This document shows positions 1-8,230 of a stretch of DNA of 64,000 nt, piece after piece. The stretch's first letter is position 1. Each line of letters begins with the position of its first letter. Source of the DNA: JBKBUF01 sp046290815 (GTDB lineage Bacteria; Bacteroidota; Bacteroidia; Cytophagales; Cytophagaceae); contig JBKBUF010000027.1 of assembly GCA_046290815.1 (NCBI GenBank), positions 3,036-67,035 on the forward strand, given 5' to 3'. Below the pieces are notes generated by a model. It did no database searches. It was given only the letters and a program-made list of their open reading frames with translations, and was not told the DNA's origin. The position numbers and the translations under genes are program-made.

Positions 1-33
1 TTTGTGAATGATATTATATTTTAATTTATTCTT

Positions 34-258
34 ATGAACCAGGAACTATTAAAAAAAAATTGGGATTTTGTTTTATATGAAAAAGATGGTGAAAGATTTT
101 TAGAGGTAGTATTTTTTGACAAGCCAATAGATTATACCAGGACATTTTCATTGCAAGATGTAAATATAATTTTAGATGTTTCATATTTATCTCAATTGTC
201 AGAAATGATAAGGAATAACTATGAAAGTTATAAAGATTCGGAAGTTACTCTTGATTGA
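34..258 (+). CDS. small hypothetical protein (74 aa)
   Basis: Not recognised. A 74-residue acidic protein without signal peptide or membrane segment, so probably cytoplasmic. It has alternating charged and aromatic stretches (NWDFVLYEKDGERFLEVVFF near residues 9-28), which suggests a small alpha/beta fold, similar in size and flavour to immunity proteins of polymorphic toxin systems, but no family motif supports that. The start is the first ATG; AT-rich DNA precedes it. It is followed by another small unknown gene on the same strand after about 50 bases. Real coding is plausible from codon use and length, but no function is offered. Confidence 0.5.
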   Translation: MNQELLKKNWDFVLYEKDGERFLEVVFFDKPIDYTRTFSLQDVNIILDVSYLSQLSEMIRNNYESYKDSEVTLD

Positions 259-309
259 TATTACTAATTTCGAACTACAACAATCAATCCAGATAGGCAA
301 CAATTCTTG

Positions 310-693
310 ATGATATCAATGAGAAAAAACAAACCAATAAAATTACCCAAAGTCTTAACAGAAGAAATAATTACGATTCTTGCAAAAATGGCCAACGAAA
401 TTCCTCAGCCAATAGAATGGCATCAAATATTTGAAATCTTGAATGAAAACGATATACAAAGAATAATGGACAGGAAAGTGAAAATTCAAATTGAACTAGA
501 AAAAAGTAGAAAGGATAAAATGACAGAACAAGAAAAAGAAAATGAGAAACTTGTGTGGGAAAAAATTAAAAATGACCCGGATCCTAATAAATTTTATGGA
601 AATATGGGCCAACCGGAAACACCGCAGGAATATAAAAACAGATATGGTCAATGGCCTCCAGGATATGATAAGGATGGGAATAAACTAACTTGA
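310..693 (+). CDS. hypothetical protein, charged helical with proline-rich tail
   Basis: Not recognised. About 127 residues. The first half is helical and basic/acidic (residues 45-85 are nearly all K, E, R, Q, D, consistent with a single long helix). The tail is rich in P, G, Y and W (PETPQEYKNRYGQWPPGYDK), resembling short linkers seen in polymorphic toxin or Rhs-type tips. No signal peptide or membrane segment. An in-frame TTG lies immediately upstream at 307, but ATG at 310 is preferred; a further ATG at 319 is possible. Same strand as the preceding small gene, which could be co-transcribed. Function unknown; the toxin/immunity idea is only a guess from shape and neighbourhood. Confidence 0.45.
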   Translation: MISMRKNKPIKLPKVLTEEIITILAKMANEIPQPIEWHQIFEILNENDIQRIMDRKVKIQIELEKSRKDKMTEQEKENEKLVWEKIKNDPDPNKFYGNMGQPETPQEYKNRYGQWPPGYDKDGNKLT

Positions 694-719
694 ATATTAA
701 ATCTTAGAATGGCAACACA

Positions 720-742
720 TTAGATTAGATTAGATTAGATTA
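720..742. repeat. 5-bp short tandem repeat (TTAGA)n
   Basis: About four and a half perfect copies of the pentamer TTAGA lie 37 bases upstream of the membrane-protein gene starting at 779. Pentamer tracts in promoters or 5' ends can vary in copy number by slippage; whether this one does cannot be told from one sequence. Confidence 0.75.
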
Positions 743-778
743 AATTTATTTCAATTCACATTTTAACCAGCTATTAAA

Positions 779-1774
779 ATGAACAACCAAACTACAGACC
801 AGGAACCTACCCCTGAAGAACCTGTCATTTCTCAAAATACAAAGGTAAAGATTCAGAACAACAAACATAATAGCCTAACAAAAACATTATTATGGGCAGC
901 AATGACAATATTGTCTATTGCTACTTTCGTAAAATTAATCCCTATTTATGTTTACGATACTAACCCTATTCCAATTTCATTAGCAGGCGCAGCTTTAACA
1001 TCCGTTTGTTTCGGCTTACTAATAATAACCTTTGGAAATAACCGCCTTTTTTATTTATCCAGAACACCACTAAAATATTTTTACTTTTTATTATCCGGAA
1101 TGATCCTAACTACAACATATTATACCAATTATACTATTAGCAAAGAAAATGAATTAAAAATCAATGGCATTATTACAACCGGGACAATTACTAATTTATA
1201 TAAAGAAAACTTCAGACGATTTAATAAATATGAAATAACCGTTAGATTCAGCCATAAGGCAGGTAGACATAAAAGTGTAAGGAAAGCTGTTAATGAAGAT
1301 GATTTTCAAAACCTATATAAAAATCAAAACATTTCCCTTATATATTTACCTGCTTACCCCGAAGTTGGAGAATTTCTTATAAGTTCACCTTTAATCCGCA
1401 AATACACAAACTCTGAGGAAAGGAAAATATTTATCAAAGATTTGATTGAATTACTTTCCATGGACAATGCCGATCCCAAAAAATATTTAAACCAAATATA
1501 TTATGGGTGGACATTCGATACTAAAAAAGATATGTGGACAAACAAAAGAACAAAGAATTCCTTTTATTCATTTAGCGCAAAAACGAAATCGGCTACAATA
1601 GAGTTAAATGATTTATATATGGACTACACAAATCAGTTAGAATATTTGGGATTCCAGCAAGTTGAAAATAACGATGACACATTATTGGTATATGAATCTT
1701 CTAATTTTATAGCGCGAATTAAAACAGAATTTTTTCCAAAGGTGATAACTACTGTTAAAATTACCAAAAAATAA
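779..1774 (+). CDS. membrane protein with DUF3592-like extracytoplasmic domain
   Basis: A 331-residue protein. After a charged N-terminal tail (1-35) there are three hydrophobic segments (about 36-58, 64-84 and 96-114), then a soluble part. Residues 125-205 resemble a DUF3592-type beta domain: G-x-I/V repeats followed by alternating strands (YEITVRFSH, NISLIYLPAYPEVGEF). The C-terminal 120 residues are not recognised. No catalytic motif was found. It probably sits in the inner membrane. The start at 779 is the first ATG after a pentamer repeat. Neighbours upstream are small unknown genes on the same strand; the next gene downstream is convergent. Function unknown. Confidence 0.6.
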   Translation: MNNQTTDQEPTPEEPVISQNTKVKIQNNKHNSLTKTLLWAAMTILSIATFVKLIPIYVYDTNPIPISLAGAALTSVCFGLLIITFGNNRLFYLSRTPLKYFYFLLSGMILTTTYYTNYTISKENELKINGIITTGTITNLYKENFRRFNKYEITVRFSHKAGRHKSVRKAVNEDDFQNLYKNQNISLIYLPAYPEVGEFLISSPLIRKYTNSEERKIFIKDLIELLSMDNADPKKYLNQIYYGWTFDTKKDMWTNKRTKNSFYSFSAKTKSATIELNDLYMDYTNQLEYLGFQQVENNDDTLLVYESSNFIARIKTEFFPKVITTVKITKK

Positions 1775-1884
1775 AATGAGAATACTTAACAACTTTGCCT
1801 TGTTTCCTGTGCACACAAACCATTCTGCATCATAACATAATTCTTTCATTGGGTGTAATAGTTCGTGAAGACACTAAGCAATGC

Positions 1885-3480
1885 CTAAACTTTCTTCTCA
1901 GCTACCAAAAACATATTGGTAACCGGGAATTCAATAGGTTTATACTCATTCCCCTTTAATTCAAAAAACTCCAATTTACCTCTAAAACGGTTTTCTACAA
2001 TCCATTGGTTAGTGAATGCTAAAGATTCCTCCGATACCTCAAAGCCTACATCTTCTACATGATGCTTCCATTGCGTGTAAGACCAAAATGCAAATGTTTC
2101 ATTCATTTCACTTTTCCAATTATCCAGATAATCTTTCTTAGTAGCAAATTCGCAGGCATCTCTAAGACTTAATTCAATAAATAGCTCCTCTGACTGAATA
2201 ATTTTATATTTGAGAATATAATTTTGTTTCTTTCTGAAATCTCTCGCAAAACGTAAAAACCTCCCAAATGTGGACAATCCTGAAAGGTATTGCGATAACT
2301 CAGAGCGATCCTCAAGATCCTTTTCATAATCATCGTTCCTGCCGTCTTTATTATTTAATCTGAGATATATTAATCTGTCTCCATCTTCAGGTCCAACTAC
2401 ATCTCTGTTGATCCAAACCCCACCAGGAACCAATTCTTCATATCTGTTTTTTATAAACCTTATAAGATCCTCTCTGGATCCGTAAGACTCTATCTCATGG
2501 GTTAATGAGGAAGTGAATATTGTATTCATGGATTCCTTATCAAACACCAAACCTGTAACGGCATTTTTCTGAGCAAAAAACACAAATGGATTTTTAAAAT
2601 CACCATTATATTTTCGTTGCTGACAAATATCATATAGATGTCTTGAAACCTCTATCCCGTAAAAATCAGATTCCCTCAATCTTTCATCAGAACATGCCAG
2701 TTTTATCCAGGATCCTACAGCACAACCAATATCACCGATTCGTCCTGGTTTAATGAACTTTGAGGTATCGTTGTACTTCATGTCAGCTATCTCATCCATT
2801 TGACGAACGTATGTATTATAATCTCGAGTAGAAGTGATGTCGCCATCATCTCCAATTATTTTATCTGAAAACAAGGTTTTAACTTTCTCGCCTATCTGGT
2901 ATTTCTTCCAAACTTTATATGAGGAAGGATGGATTTTACTTATCAGGTATTTATCTTTATGCCATTCGCCTTCTGATTTTGCAACGTATTCTACTAAATC
3001 CCAAGGTTGCTCAGCATGCATTTTCCCTGAAAAATTATTTTCTAACTCAGCCGGAAGAATACGAAATCCAAGTTCCTGGTATAATTTCATAACAGGAGTG
3101 GAACAAACTACTAAAGTATTATCAGGTGATAAGGTTAATCTGCCTTCACTTTCATGTTTGATCATTTTAATGGTGTAGGATGCAAAATCATCCCTGACAC
3201 CTATGTCGTCAATTCCATATACATAAGTGGGAACATTAATTGCTTCTGAAAAGCCTTCCAAACTTATCGCCCTTAAATAAAAAGGCAATGGATTCCTTCT
3301 TGTATTTGAATGATTAGCAGAAGTTACAGCAAAAATAATACTGGTAACCGGGCTTTTTATATCTAGCGACTTTCCGAATACATCTGTCTCCTCCTCCAAA
3401 CCAGCTTGAGTAATGCGATACAAGTATTTAAATTGAAAATCTGTCAGGATATGATGTCTTCCAGGGAATAAAATGTGCAT
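1885..3480 (-). CDS. fusion of degenerate NadM-like nucleotidyltransferase domain and class I SAM methyltransferase
   Basis: A 531-residue cytoplasmic protein. Residues 1-165 align by eye with the NMN adenylyltransferase domain of the NadM-Nudix protein encoded upstream: both carry an N-terminal strand then an Arg, and a TR-(x)-NPLxFYxR motif (here residues 60-70). The catalytic HxGH (HQGH in NadM) is replaced by FQFK at residues 15-18, so adenylyl transfer is unlikely. Residues 245-400 look like a Rossmann methyltransferase: motif I GDIGCAVG near 249-256, acidic end of strand 2 (YGIEVS), and a post-I region FTSSLTHEIESYG then LVPGGVW. The last 130 residues are unassigned. It is the third gene of the NAD-salvage locus, 66 bases after the phosphoribosyltransferase, with a terminator-like hairpin between them. 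The substrate is unknown; a nicotinamide- or NAD-related methyl acceptor is inference from context. Confidence 0.7.
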   Translation of the reverse strand: MHILFPGRHHILTDFQFKYLYRITQAGLEEETDVFGKSLDIKSPVTSIIFAVTSANHSNTRRNPLPFYLRAISLEGFSEAINVPTYVYGIDDIGVRDDFASYTIKMIKHESEGRLTLSPDNTLVVCSTPVMKLYQELGFRILPAELENNFSGKMHAEQPWDLVEYVAKSEGEWHKDKYLISKIHPSSYKVWKKYQIGEKVKTLFSDKIIGDDGDITSTRDYNTYVRQMDEIADMKYNDTSKFIKPGRIGDIGCAVGSWIKLACSDERLRESDFYGIEVSRHLYDICQQRKYNGDFKNPFVFFAQKNAVTGLVFDKESMNTIFTSSLTHEIESYGSREDLIRFIKNRYEELVPGGVWINRDVVGPEDGDRLIYLRLNNKDGRNDDYEKDLEDRSELSQYLSGLSTFGRFLRFARDFRKKQNYILKYKIIQSEELFIELSLRDACEFATKKDYLDNWKSEMNETFAFWSYTQWKHHVEDVGFEVSEESLAFTNQWIVENRFRGKLEFFELKGNEYKPIEFPVTNMFLVAEKKV

Positions 3481-3511
3481 TGCTTAAATTATTATTTAAA
3501 AGCAAATTAGC

Positions 3512-3540
3512 AAAAAAAAGAGGGATCTTAATCCCCCTTC
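3512..3540 (-). terminator. intrinsic terminator or attenuator after nadV
   Basis: On the minus strand a GGGAT-loop-ATCCC hairpin (3522-3535) with flanking G/C pairs is followed by an eight-base T run (complement of 3512-3519). It lies between the phosphoribosyltransferase stop and the methyltransferase-fusion start, so it may end or attenuate transcription before the last gene. Confidence 0.65.
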
Positions 3541-3546
3541 TTAATT

Positions 3547-5004
3547 TTACTTAAATTCAATTACATTTTCTGAAGAACCGATCTTAGCGTTTTCCCGAAT
3601 TTCTTCAAAAGGATAGTCCTTCACTATTTTTCCATTTTCAAAGACAGTAACTAAATGGTCAGTGGCGTCAGGATAATCGTTTTCCTTAACGGTGGTAAAA
3701 TTTTCTTCAAGTTTAATGAGTTTAAGCTTACCAGATTTAGACTTTTTAAAGGAGGCTTTAATGTTACCATTTTCATCCATTTCAACCGGAGCTTTCATTA
3801 CTTCTACTTGTTTGCCATTTACTTCAGCATATGAGCATTTTATTGCGAACTTCTGCGTATCTCTATCTACTTTTTGAAGTAGAGCCCCTCCCATCCCTAA
3901 AACCAGATTTTCAGCTGAAATGTCATTCTTTTTAAGAACCTCATAAATATGCTTAATGCTGTCATAATTTATTCCATCTCCTTGAATAACGCGTATTTGA
4001 GGAGGAAGAACTTTATAACCTTTACTATTTAATTTATAACCAAATTTTGCAAATAAGATTTCAAATACTTTAACTAAGGTCATTGCAGGATCCCCTGAAT
4101 CCGGTCTGATTACCAATACCCCGTCTCTTTGCAGGATTTTTTCCTTCAATTGTTCTCCCCAATATTCCTCACACGCTTTAAAGATATTATAGGAATCTGA
4201 AACGCAAGCAACAATACCGGATGGAAATGTATTTAAAACATGCTTGAAAATATTCAGTTCACCATCCTTTCCCAATAAAGTACAAATGGAATGCTCTGTG
4301 GCAGGAATAGACATGCCATAGATTTTTTTAGCGTTATAATACTTTCTTGCAAATAAAGATGCTGCTACTGTATCGCTACCATTAAAGTTAATAAGGTGCG
4401 CAGAACCACCCAAACCAGCACTTTCAACGGAACTAACTCCTCTGAATCCAAAATCATTAAGAACAAAATCTATTGATGATTCAGCGCCTTCTTCAGCGGT
4501 AGAGTTATAATATTCCACTACTAATTTTTTTATTTCCCTGGATAAAGTTGCTACAGTTATGGGATACCAAATTTGCATGATGAGGGTTTCAAGAAAATTA
4601 GTTAACCAAAAACATTTTGGATCTGTGTTTTCAATACTCATCAGTAAATTCCCAACAGGAACACAAGTACCTTCTGGGACAGCTTTGATTTTAACTGGTA
4701 ACTTACCTTTATGATTATGGACAATATACTCGAATATTGAACGATCAAAGACATCTTTTCTTCCGAATACCTGAAACATTACATCTTCTGCTTCATCGAT
4801 ATATTCCTTAGTAAAGACCTCTCCTTCCAAATATTCCTTCAAATAATATTGAAGACCATAAAACATGGTATTATCAAATTTCCCTCCCCGGCTTTCGAGA
4901 TAAGAATAAATCTTTGTTGTGCCTGGATAGTATAACTTATGGTGAGAGTATTTATAAGCATCTGCCATTAAAATTAAATTTACTTTTCTTCCTAAATTGT
5001 TCAT
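3547..5004 (-). CDS. nadV: nicotinamide phosphoribosyltransferase (NAMPT/NadV)
   Basis: A 485-residue enzyme that converts nicotinamide plus PRPP to NMN, the first step of the short NAD salvage route. Length matches animal and bacterial NAMPT (about 490). Diagnostic stretches are visible: TKIYSYLESRGG (30-41), NDFGFRGVSS (183-192), the catalytic-histidine motif PATEHSI with His238, and RPDSGDP (300-306) that binds the phosphoribosyl group. It overlaps the upstream nadM by four bases (ATGA), implying translational coupling: NMN made here would be adenylylated to NAD by NadM. Likely controlled from the nadM promoter and its two palindromic operators. No defects seen. Confidence 0.95.
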   Translation of the reverse strand: MNNLGRKVNLILMADAYKYSHHKLYYPGTTKIYSYLESRGGKFDNTMFYGLQYYLKEYLEGEVFTKEYIDEAEDVMFQVFGRKDVFDRSIFEYIVHNHKGKLPVKIKAVPEGTCVPVGNLLMSIENTDPKCFWLTNFLETLIMQIWYPITVATLSREIKKLVVEYYNSTAEEGAESSIDFVLNDFGFRGVSSVESAGLGGSAHLINFNGSDTVAASLFARKYYNAKKIYGMSIPATEHSICTLLGKDGELNIFKHVLNTFPSGIVACVSDSYNIFKACEEYWGEQLKEKILQRDGVLVIRPDSGDPAMTLVKVFEILFAKFGYKLNSKGYKVLPPQIRVIQGDGINYDSIKHIYEVLKKNDISAENLVLGMGGALLQKVDRDTQKFAIKCSYAEVNGKQVEVMKAPVEMDENGNIKASFKKSKSGKLKLIKLEENFTTVKENDYPDATDHLVTVFENGKIVKDYPFEEIRENAKIGSSENVIEFK

Positions 5005-5921
5005 AGCTGTAGGGTTTTAGTTTTACATTCTGAATATTTATTAATTAAAAATATGATCTGAGGATAATGTTCTTCTGCGATTTTTTTGTTCTCTAACATC
5101 TGGATGATATCTTCCAAGGAAAACCATTGTACTATATCAATATCATCGCCGGCTTTAACTTCTCCAAATAAATAGCTGCAACTGAACATTAAGGTGATAA
5201 TTTTATCTGTCTCGCTTCTATATCTCCAGTCATTTACTTTAAAAGATTTTTCGTAGGACATTTTATCAATTTCAATCATGCCACATTCCTCATGAAGTTC
5301 CCGCAAAGCTGCAGATTCATAATCATCGTCAGTAGGATCTGAAAATCCTCCTGGTAATCGCCATTTTCCTTCTTCATTTCTAAAACCTAGCAGAAGGTAG
5401 TTATAATCATCTTTAAATAACGCTATATCAAGTGTAGGATACACTGTAGGGTATTTATTATAATAGGCATATATTATTCCCCTTCTGAAATCTTCAGTTT
5501 GCATAACCTGATCACTTATTTTATCTCTTAAGTTTGTGCCATTTTCTTCAGTTGTTTGTGGGATTTCCATTACATCCAACTTGCCTTTATAATATGGAAT
5601 AAAACTATCTCTACTTCCATATAAAAGGAATTTTTCGTTTTGAAATGTGATAGACAACATATGATCTAAGTTATTGGACCATGTATTATCATTTCTGCAA
5701 TCAGACAATGGAAGAATTATAATGTCCGGAAATGTGTGTTTTACCATCCGTTCTCGGGTATAAAAATCAAGGGGATTTCGAGTGCTTCCTTTTACCGGAC
5801 TGACCCCCAAAACGATTACTACTTTATTATGCCTTTCCTTTACATAATTTATGAGACTGATATGACCTTGATGGAGATAAGGTGTCTGAAATCTTGCAAT
5901 TATTACGCCGGTTGTTTTCAT
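5001..5921 (-). CDS. nadM: bifunctional NMN adenylyltransferase / Nudix hydrolase (NadM-Nudix)
   Basis: A 306-residue two-domain enzyme. Residues 1-150 are an archaeal-type NMN adenylyltransferase with HxGH as HQGH at 17-20, the TRNPLDFYTRER segment at 47-58 and a GTNLRDKI motif near 128-135 corresponding to the ISxTxxR element. Residues 160-300 are a Nudix domain with the box around 191-214 (GGF...RELHEECGM); the usual first glutamate is replaced by aspartate. This architecture is known from Synechocystis slr0787 and Francisella, where it makes NAD from NMN and the Nudix part hydrolyses ADP-ribose-type products. First gene of the salvage operon, coupled to nadV by a 4-base overlap. The 149-base upstream gap holds two palindromes expected to bind the NrtR-type regulator. 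Confidence 0.93.
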   Translation of the reverse strand: MKTTGVIIARFQTPYLHQGHISLINYVKERHNKVVIVLGVSPVKGSTRNPLDFYTRERMVKHTFPDIIILPLSDCRNDNTWSNNLDHMLSITFQNEKFLLYGSRDSFIPYYKGKLDVMEIPQTTEENGTNLRDKISDQVMQTEDFRRGIIYAYYNKYPTVYPTLDIALFKDDYNYLLLGFRNEEGKWRLPGGFSDPTDDDYESAALRELHEECGMIEIDKMSYEKSFKVNDWRYRSETDKIITLMFSCSYLFGEVKAGDDIDIVQWFSLEDIIQMLENKKIAEEHYPQIIFLINKYSECKTKTLQL

Positions 5922-5933
5922 GATTTATAATAT

Positions 5934-5954
5934 TTTGTGTTATTTATACGCAAA
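5934..5954. promoter_or_regulatory. putative NrtR operator 1 (imperfect palindrome)
   Basis: A 21-bp element with arms TTTGTGTT and TACGCAAA around a 5-bp AT spacer; six of eight left-arm positions match the perfect copy at 5987-6007. It lies 13 bases upstream of the nadM start codon, where binding would block transcription or initiation. Assignment to NrtR is inferred from gene context. Confidence 0.6.
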
Positions 5955-5986
5955 TTAAATAAGCAAGTATGATTCAAGCAACAATT

Positions 5987-6007
5987 TTTGCGTATTTTTT
6001 ACGCAAA
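5987..6007. promoter_or_regulatory. putative NrtR operator 2 (perfect palindrome)
   Basis: Perfect inverted repeat with arms TTTGCGTA and TACGCAAA and spacer of five Ts. Its centre is 53 bp from that of the copy at 5934-5954, close to five helical turns, so two dimers would sit on the same face. It lies between nadM and the nrtR-like gene, the expected place for a local regulator site. Confidence 0.7.
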
Positions 6008-6069
6008 CTGTAAAATTACTCAACAGTGACTACCAAAACTTACTTTTATGGATATAGAATAGGAAAAAA

Positions 6070-6762
6070 TTAAGAATTTAACTCGAAAGAAATACCTTGC
6101 TTTTTGAGCTGAAAATATTTTTCCTTATTAAATCTATATAAATTACCAGGTCGACCAGGTGAGTTCATTGGTGCCTTTTCATTAAGCTCATCAACAATTC
6201 CAAGGCTCATTATTTTCTTTTTAAAATTCCTCCTGTCAATTTCCCGATCAAGAATAATCATATATAATTGTTCGAGATCTGAAAATGGAAACTTGTTAGG
6301 AAGCAGTTCAAAACCAATAGGCTCATAGGTCATTTTTCCACGTAATCTATCCATAGCTGTTTGTAATATTTTTTTATGGTCAAATGCTAGTTTGGGGAGT
6401 TTTTTGATATTGAACCAGGAAACGTCTTCAGCATCGGTACTGGCTGTTAATTGGAAGTTCTCAGGCTTCACTAATCCGAAATAAACAACGCTTATAACTC
6501 TTGCCCTAGGATCTCGAATTGGGTCACCAAATGTATAGAGCTGCTCAAGATAATTTATTTTTACTCCTGTTTCTTCTTGTAATTCTCTATATACTGCATC
6601 TTCCAAAGATTCCAGGGTCTTAACAAATCCACCAGGCAAAGCCCATTGATGAATAAAAGGCTCAATTTTCCTTTTGATCAATAAAACAGAAACACCACCA
6701 TCCCTGTTGTAACCGAATACAACCGCATCTACTGTAACCTTAATTTCCTGCTTTATTTTCAT
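6070..6762 (-). CDS. nrtR: NrtR-family transcriptional regulator (Nudix sensor + winged helix)
   Basis: A 230-residue protein. Residues 5-140 form a Nudix domain with a complete Nudix box (GGFVKTLE...RELQEETGV, about residues 42-64). Residues 145-230 match the C-terminal winged helix of NrtR: FELLPNKFPFSDLEQLY, then DRRNFKKKI, then GRPGNLYRF. NrtR proteins repress NAD-synthesis genes and sense ADP-ribose-type ligands. Many family members have a decayed Nudix box; here all key residues are present, so the domain could still hydrolyse a nucleotide. Same strand as and directly upstream of nadM; about 70 bp separates its stop from the perfect palindrome. A gap of 140 bases precedes it, with no clear second operator. 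Confidence 0.85.
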   Translation of the reverse strand: MKIKQEIKVTVDAVVFGYNRDGGVSVLLIKRKIEPFIHQWALPGGFVKTLESLEDAVYRELQEETGVKINYLEQLYTFGDPIRDPRARVISVVYFGLVKPENFQLTASTDAEDVSWFNIKKLPKLAFDHKKILQTAMDRLRGKMTYEPIGFELLPNKFPFSDLEQLYMIILDREIDRRNFKKKIMSLGIVDELNEKAPMNSPGRPGNLYRFNKEKYFQLKKQGISFELNS

Positions 6763-6901
6763 TACATAACTTTGAATTTAAAGTAAATAATATTTTAAAT
6801 TGTATGCAAAGATCCTTTTAAGATAATTCTTGCTAACAATGAATGCTTACAGTTTTGGCTTTTAGGTAAAATATAAATTCTGGCTTCCCCAATCAATGAT
6901 T

Positions 6902-8172
6902 TCATAAATTACTATTTTTTAATAATAAAGAGTATAAATATTCATATTCGTCCTTATCCAATATCAATTCATTTTTTCTCCTTTCTAAGTACATCAAAGG
7001 GGTAAAACCATAGCTGTCTTTTAAATTTGGGTTAATACCGGCGTTTAAAAGTAATTCTATGCACTTAGTGTAATTACTTTCTCCGTTTAGGAAACTGTTA
7101 ATTTCGCCAAGTTTTCGTGTGGCAAGATGTAAAGCATTTCTGCCAAGACTATCTACTTTTTTTATATCAGCCCCTGCTACAATTAACTCTTTTAATGCTT
7201 TCGAATTGCCTTGAGAAGCTGCAATATGAACCGGGTATTCCTTATAACTTGAAATGTTCGGATCCGCTCCTTTGTCTATTAATAATCTGATTATTTCCGA
7301 GTTTCCGGTTAATGCAGCTAAATGAAGAGCTGTGTATTCATCACTGTCTTCAATCAAACTGAGGTCTTTTTCCAATAACCACTTTACCAAATTAATGCTG
7401 TTTCCTCTTATAGCAGCTTTGATGAGGTCTATATTGGAAGCTGCTATGGAAAGATCTGCTCCATGTTCCATAAGAAGCTTTACTGCTTCCTCATTGCCTT
7501 CAGATAAAGCTAAACTCAGAGCTGTTTCCCCATTTATATTTCTTTCATTGACATTTGCTCCTGCCAATAACAATGATTCTACTAATTTATGACTGGTTAT
7601 CCTTTTTCTTAATAAATAGTTAACACTTCCACATGTATGAATTTTGGGAAGTAAAGAAGGTTGTAAGCTGTCGGAAAAGGAGTTTAATAAAACGGTGTTG
7701 CCAAAATTATCTTTAAAATTTATCTTAGCCCCCTTTCTGATTAAAAATAAAACCAGATCAGCATCATTTTTACTGCAAGCATAATGTAGAGGAGTCCTTC
7801 CGGAATGGTCTCTTATGTTAAGGTTTGCTTTATGTTCTGAAAGCAATTTTATTGCTTCTGAATTTGCAGTTAGATGTACGGGACATTGGTTGTTTTTATT
7901 TTTTTCGTTAATCCGGAGGTTGTTTTTTTCTAAAATTAGTTTGATTAAATCTAAGTTAGCGCTGTCAAAGTTGTGAATGAGATAGTGCATGGCAGTATTT
8001 CCCGAACTATCAGCAAAATTGACATCAGCACATTTTTCAATAATCTTTCTGCAAGAATGCTATTATTATTATTTCGAGAGGCAAGAATGAATTCCATATT
8101 TAATTCTTTACCAACCTTGTGTCCGCAAGTACTGCAAAGAAGGATCAGAGAAAATAAGGTTAAAGGTTTCAT
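6902..8172 (-). pseudogene. secreted/lipoprotein ankyrin-repeat protein, apparent -1 frameshift
   Basis: From 8172 a short frame starts MKPLTLFSLILLCSTCGHKVG, a signal-peptide-like leader with possible lipobox cysteines, and runs to ...SRNNNNSILAE. It then goes out of frame (stop at 7951), while the next frame continues as IIEKCADVNFADSSGNTAMHYL and about ten ankyrin repeats (motifs GxTPLHYA, GADxN, TALHLAA) down to 6902. Adding one base to the three-A run at 8046-8048 (minus strand) joins the two frames smoothly as ILAEKIIEKCADVN. Without the leader, the first ATG of the repeat frame is at 7990. It could be a true pseudogene, slippage-based variation, or a sequencing error. Ankyrin repeats mediate protein contacts; the partner is unknown. 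Follows an MCE lipoprotein gene by 58 bases on the same strand. Confidence 0.75.
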
Positions 8173-8230
8173 TACTGACAGATATTTTGAAAAGAAATAT
8201 AAAATAGAAAATTTATTTGATTTTTACTTT

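Noticed and set aside
6790..6810. Possible third NrtR operator upstream of nrtR
   Set aside because: Only the right arm (TATGCAAA) resembles the operator; the left arm matches at three of eight positions.
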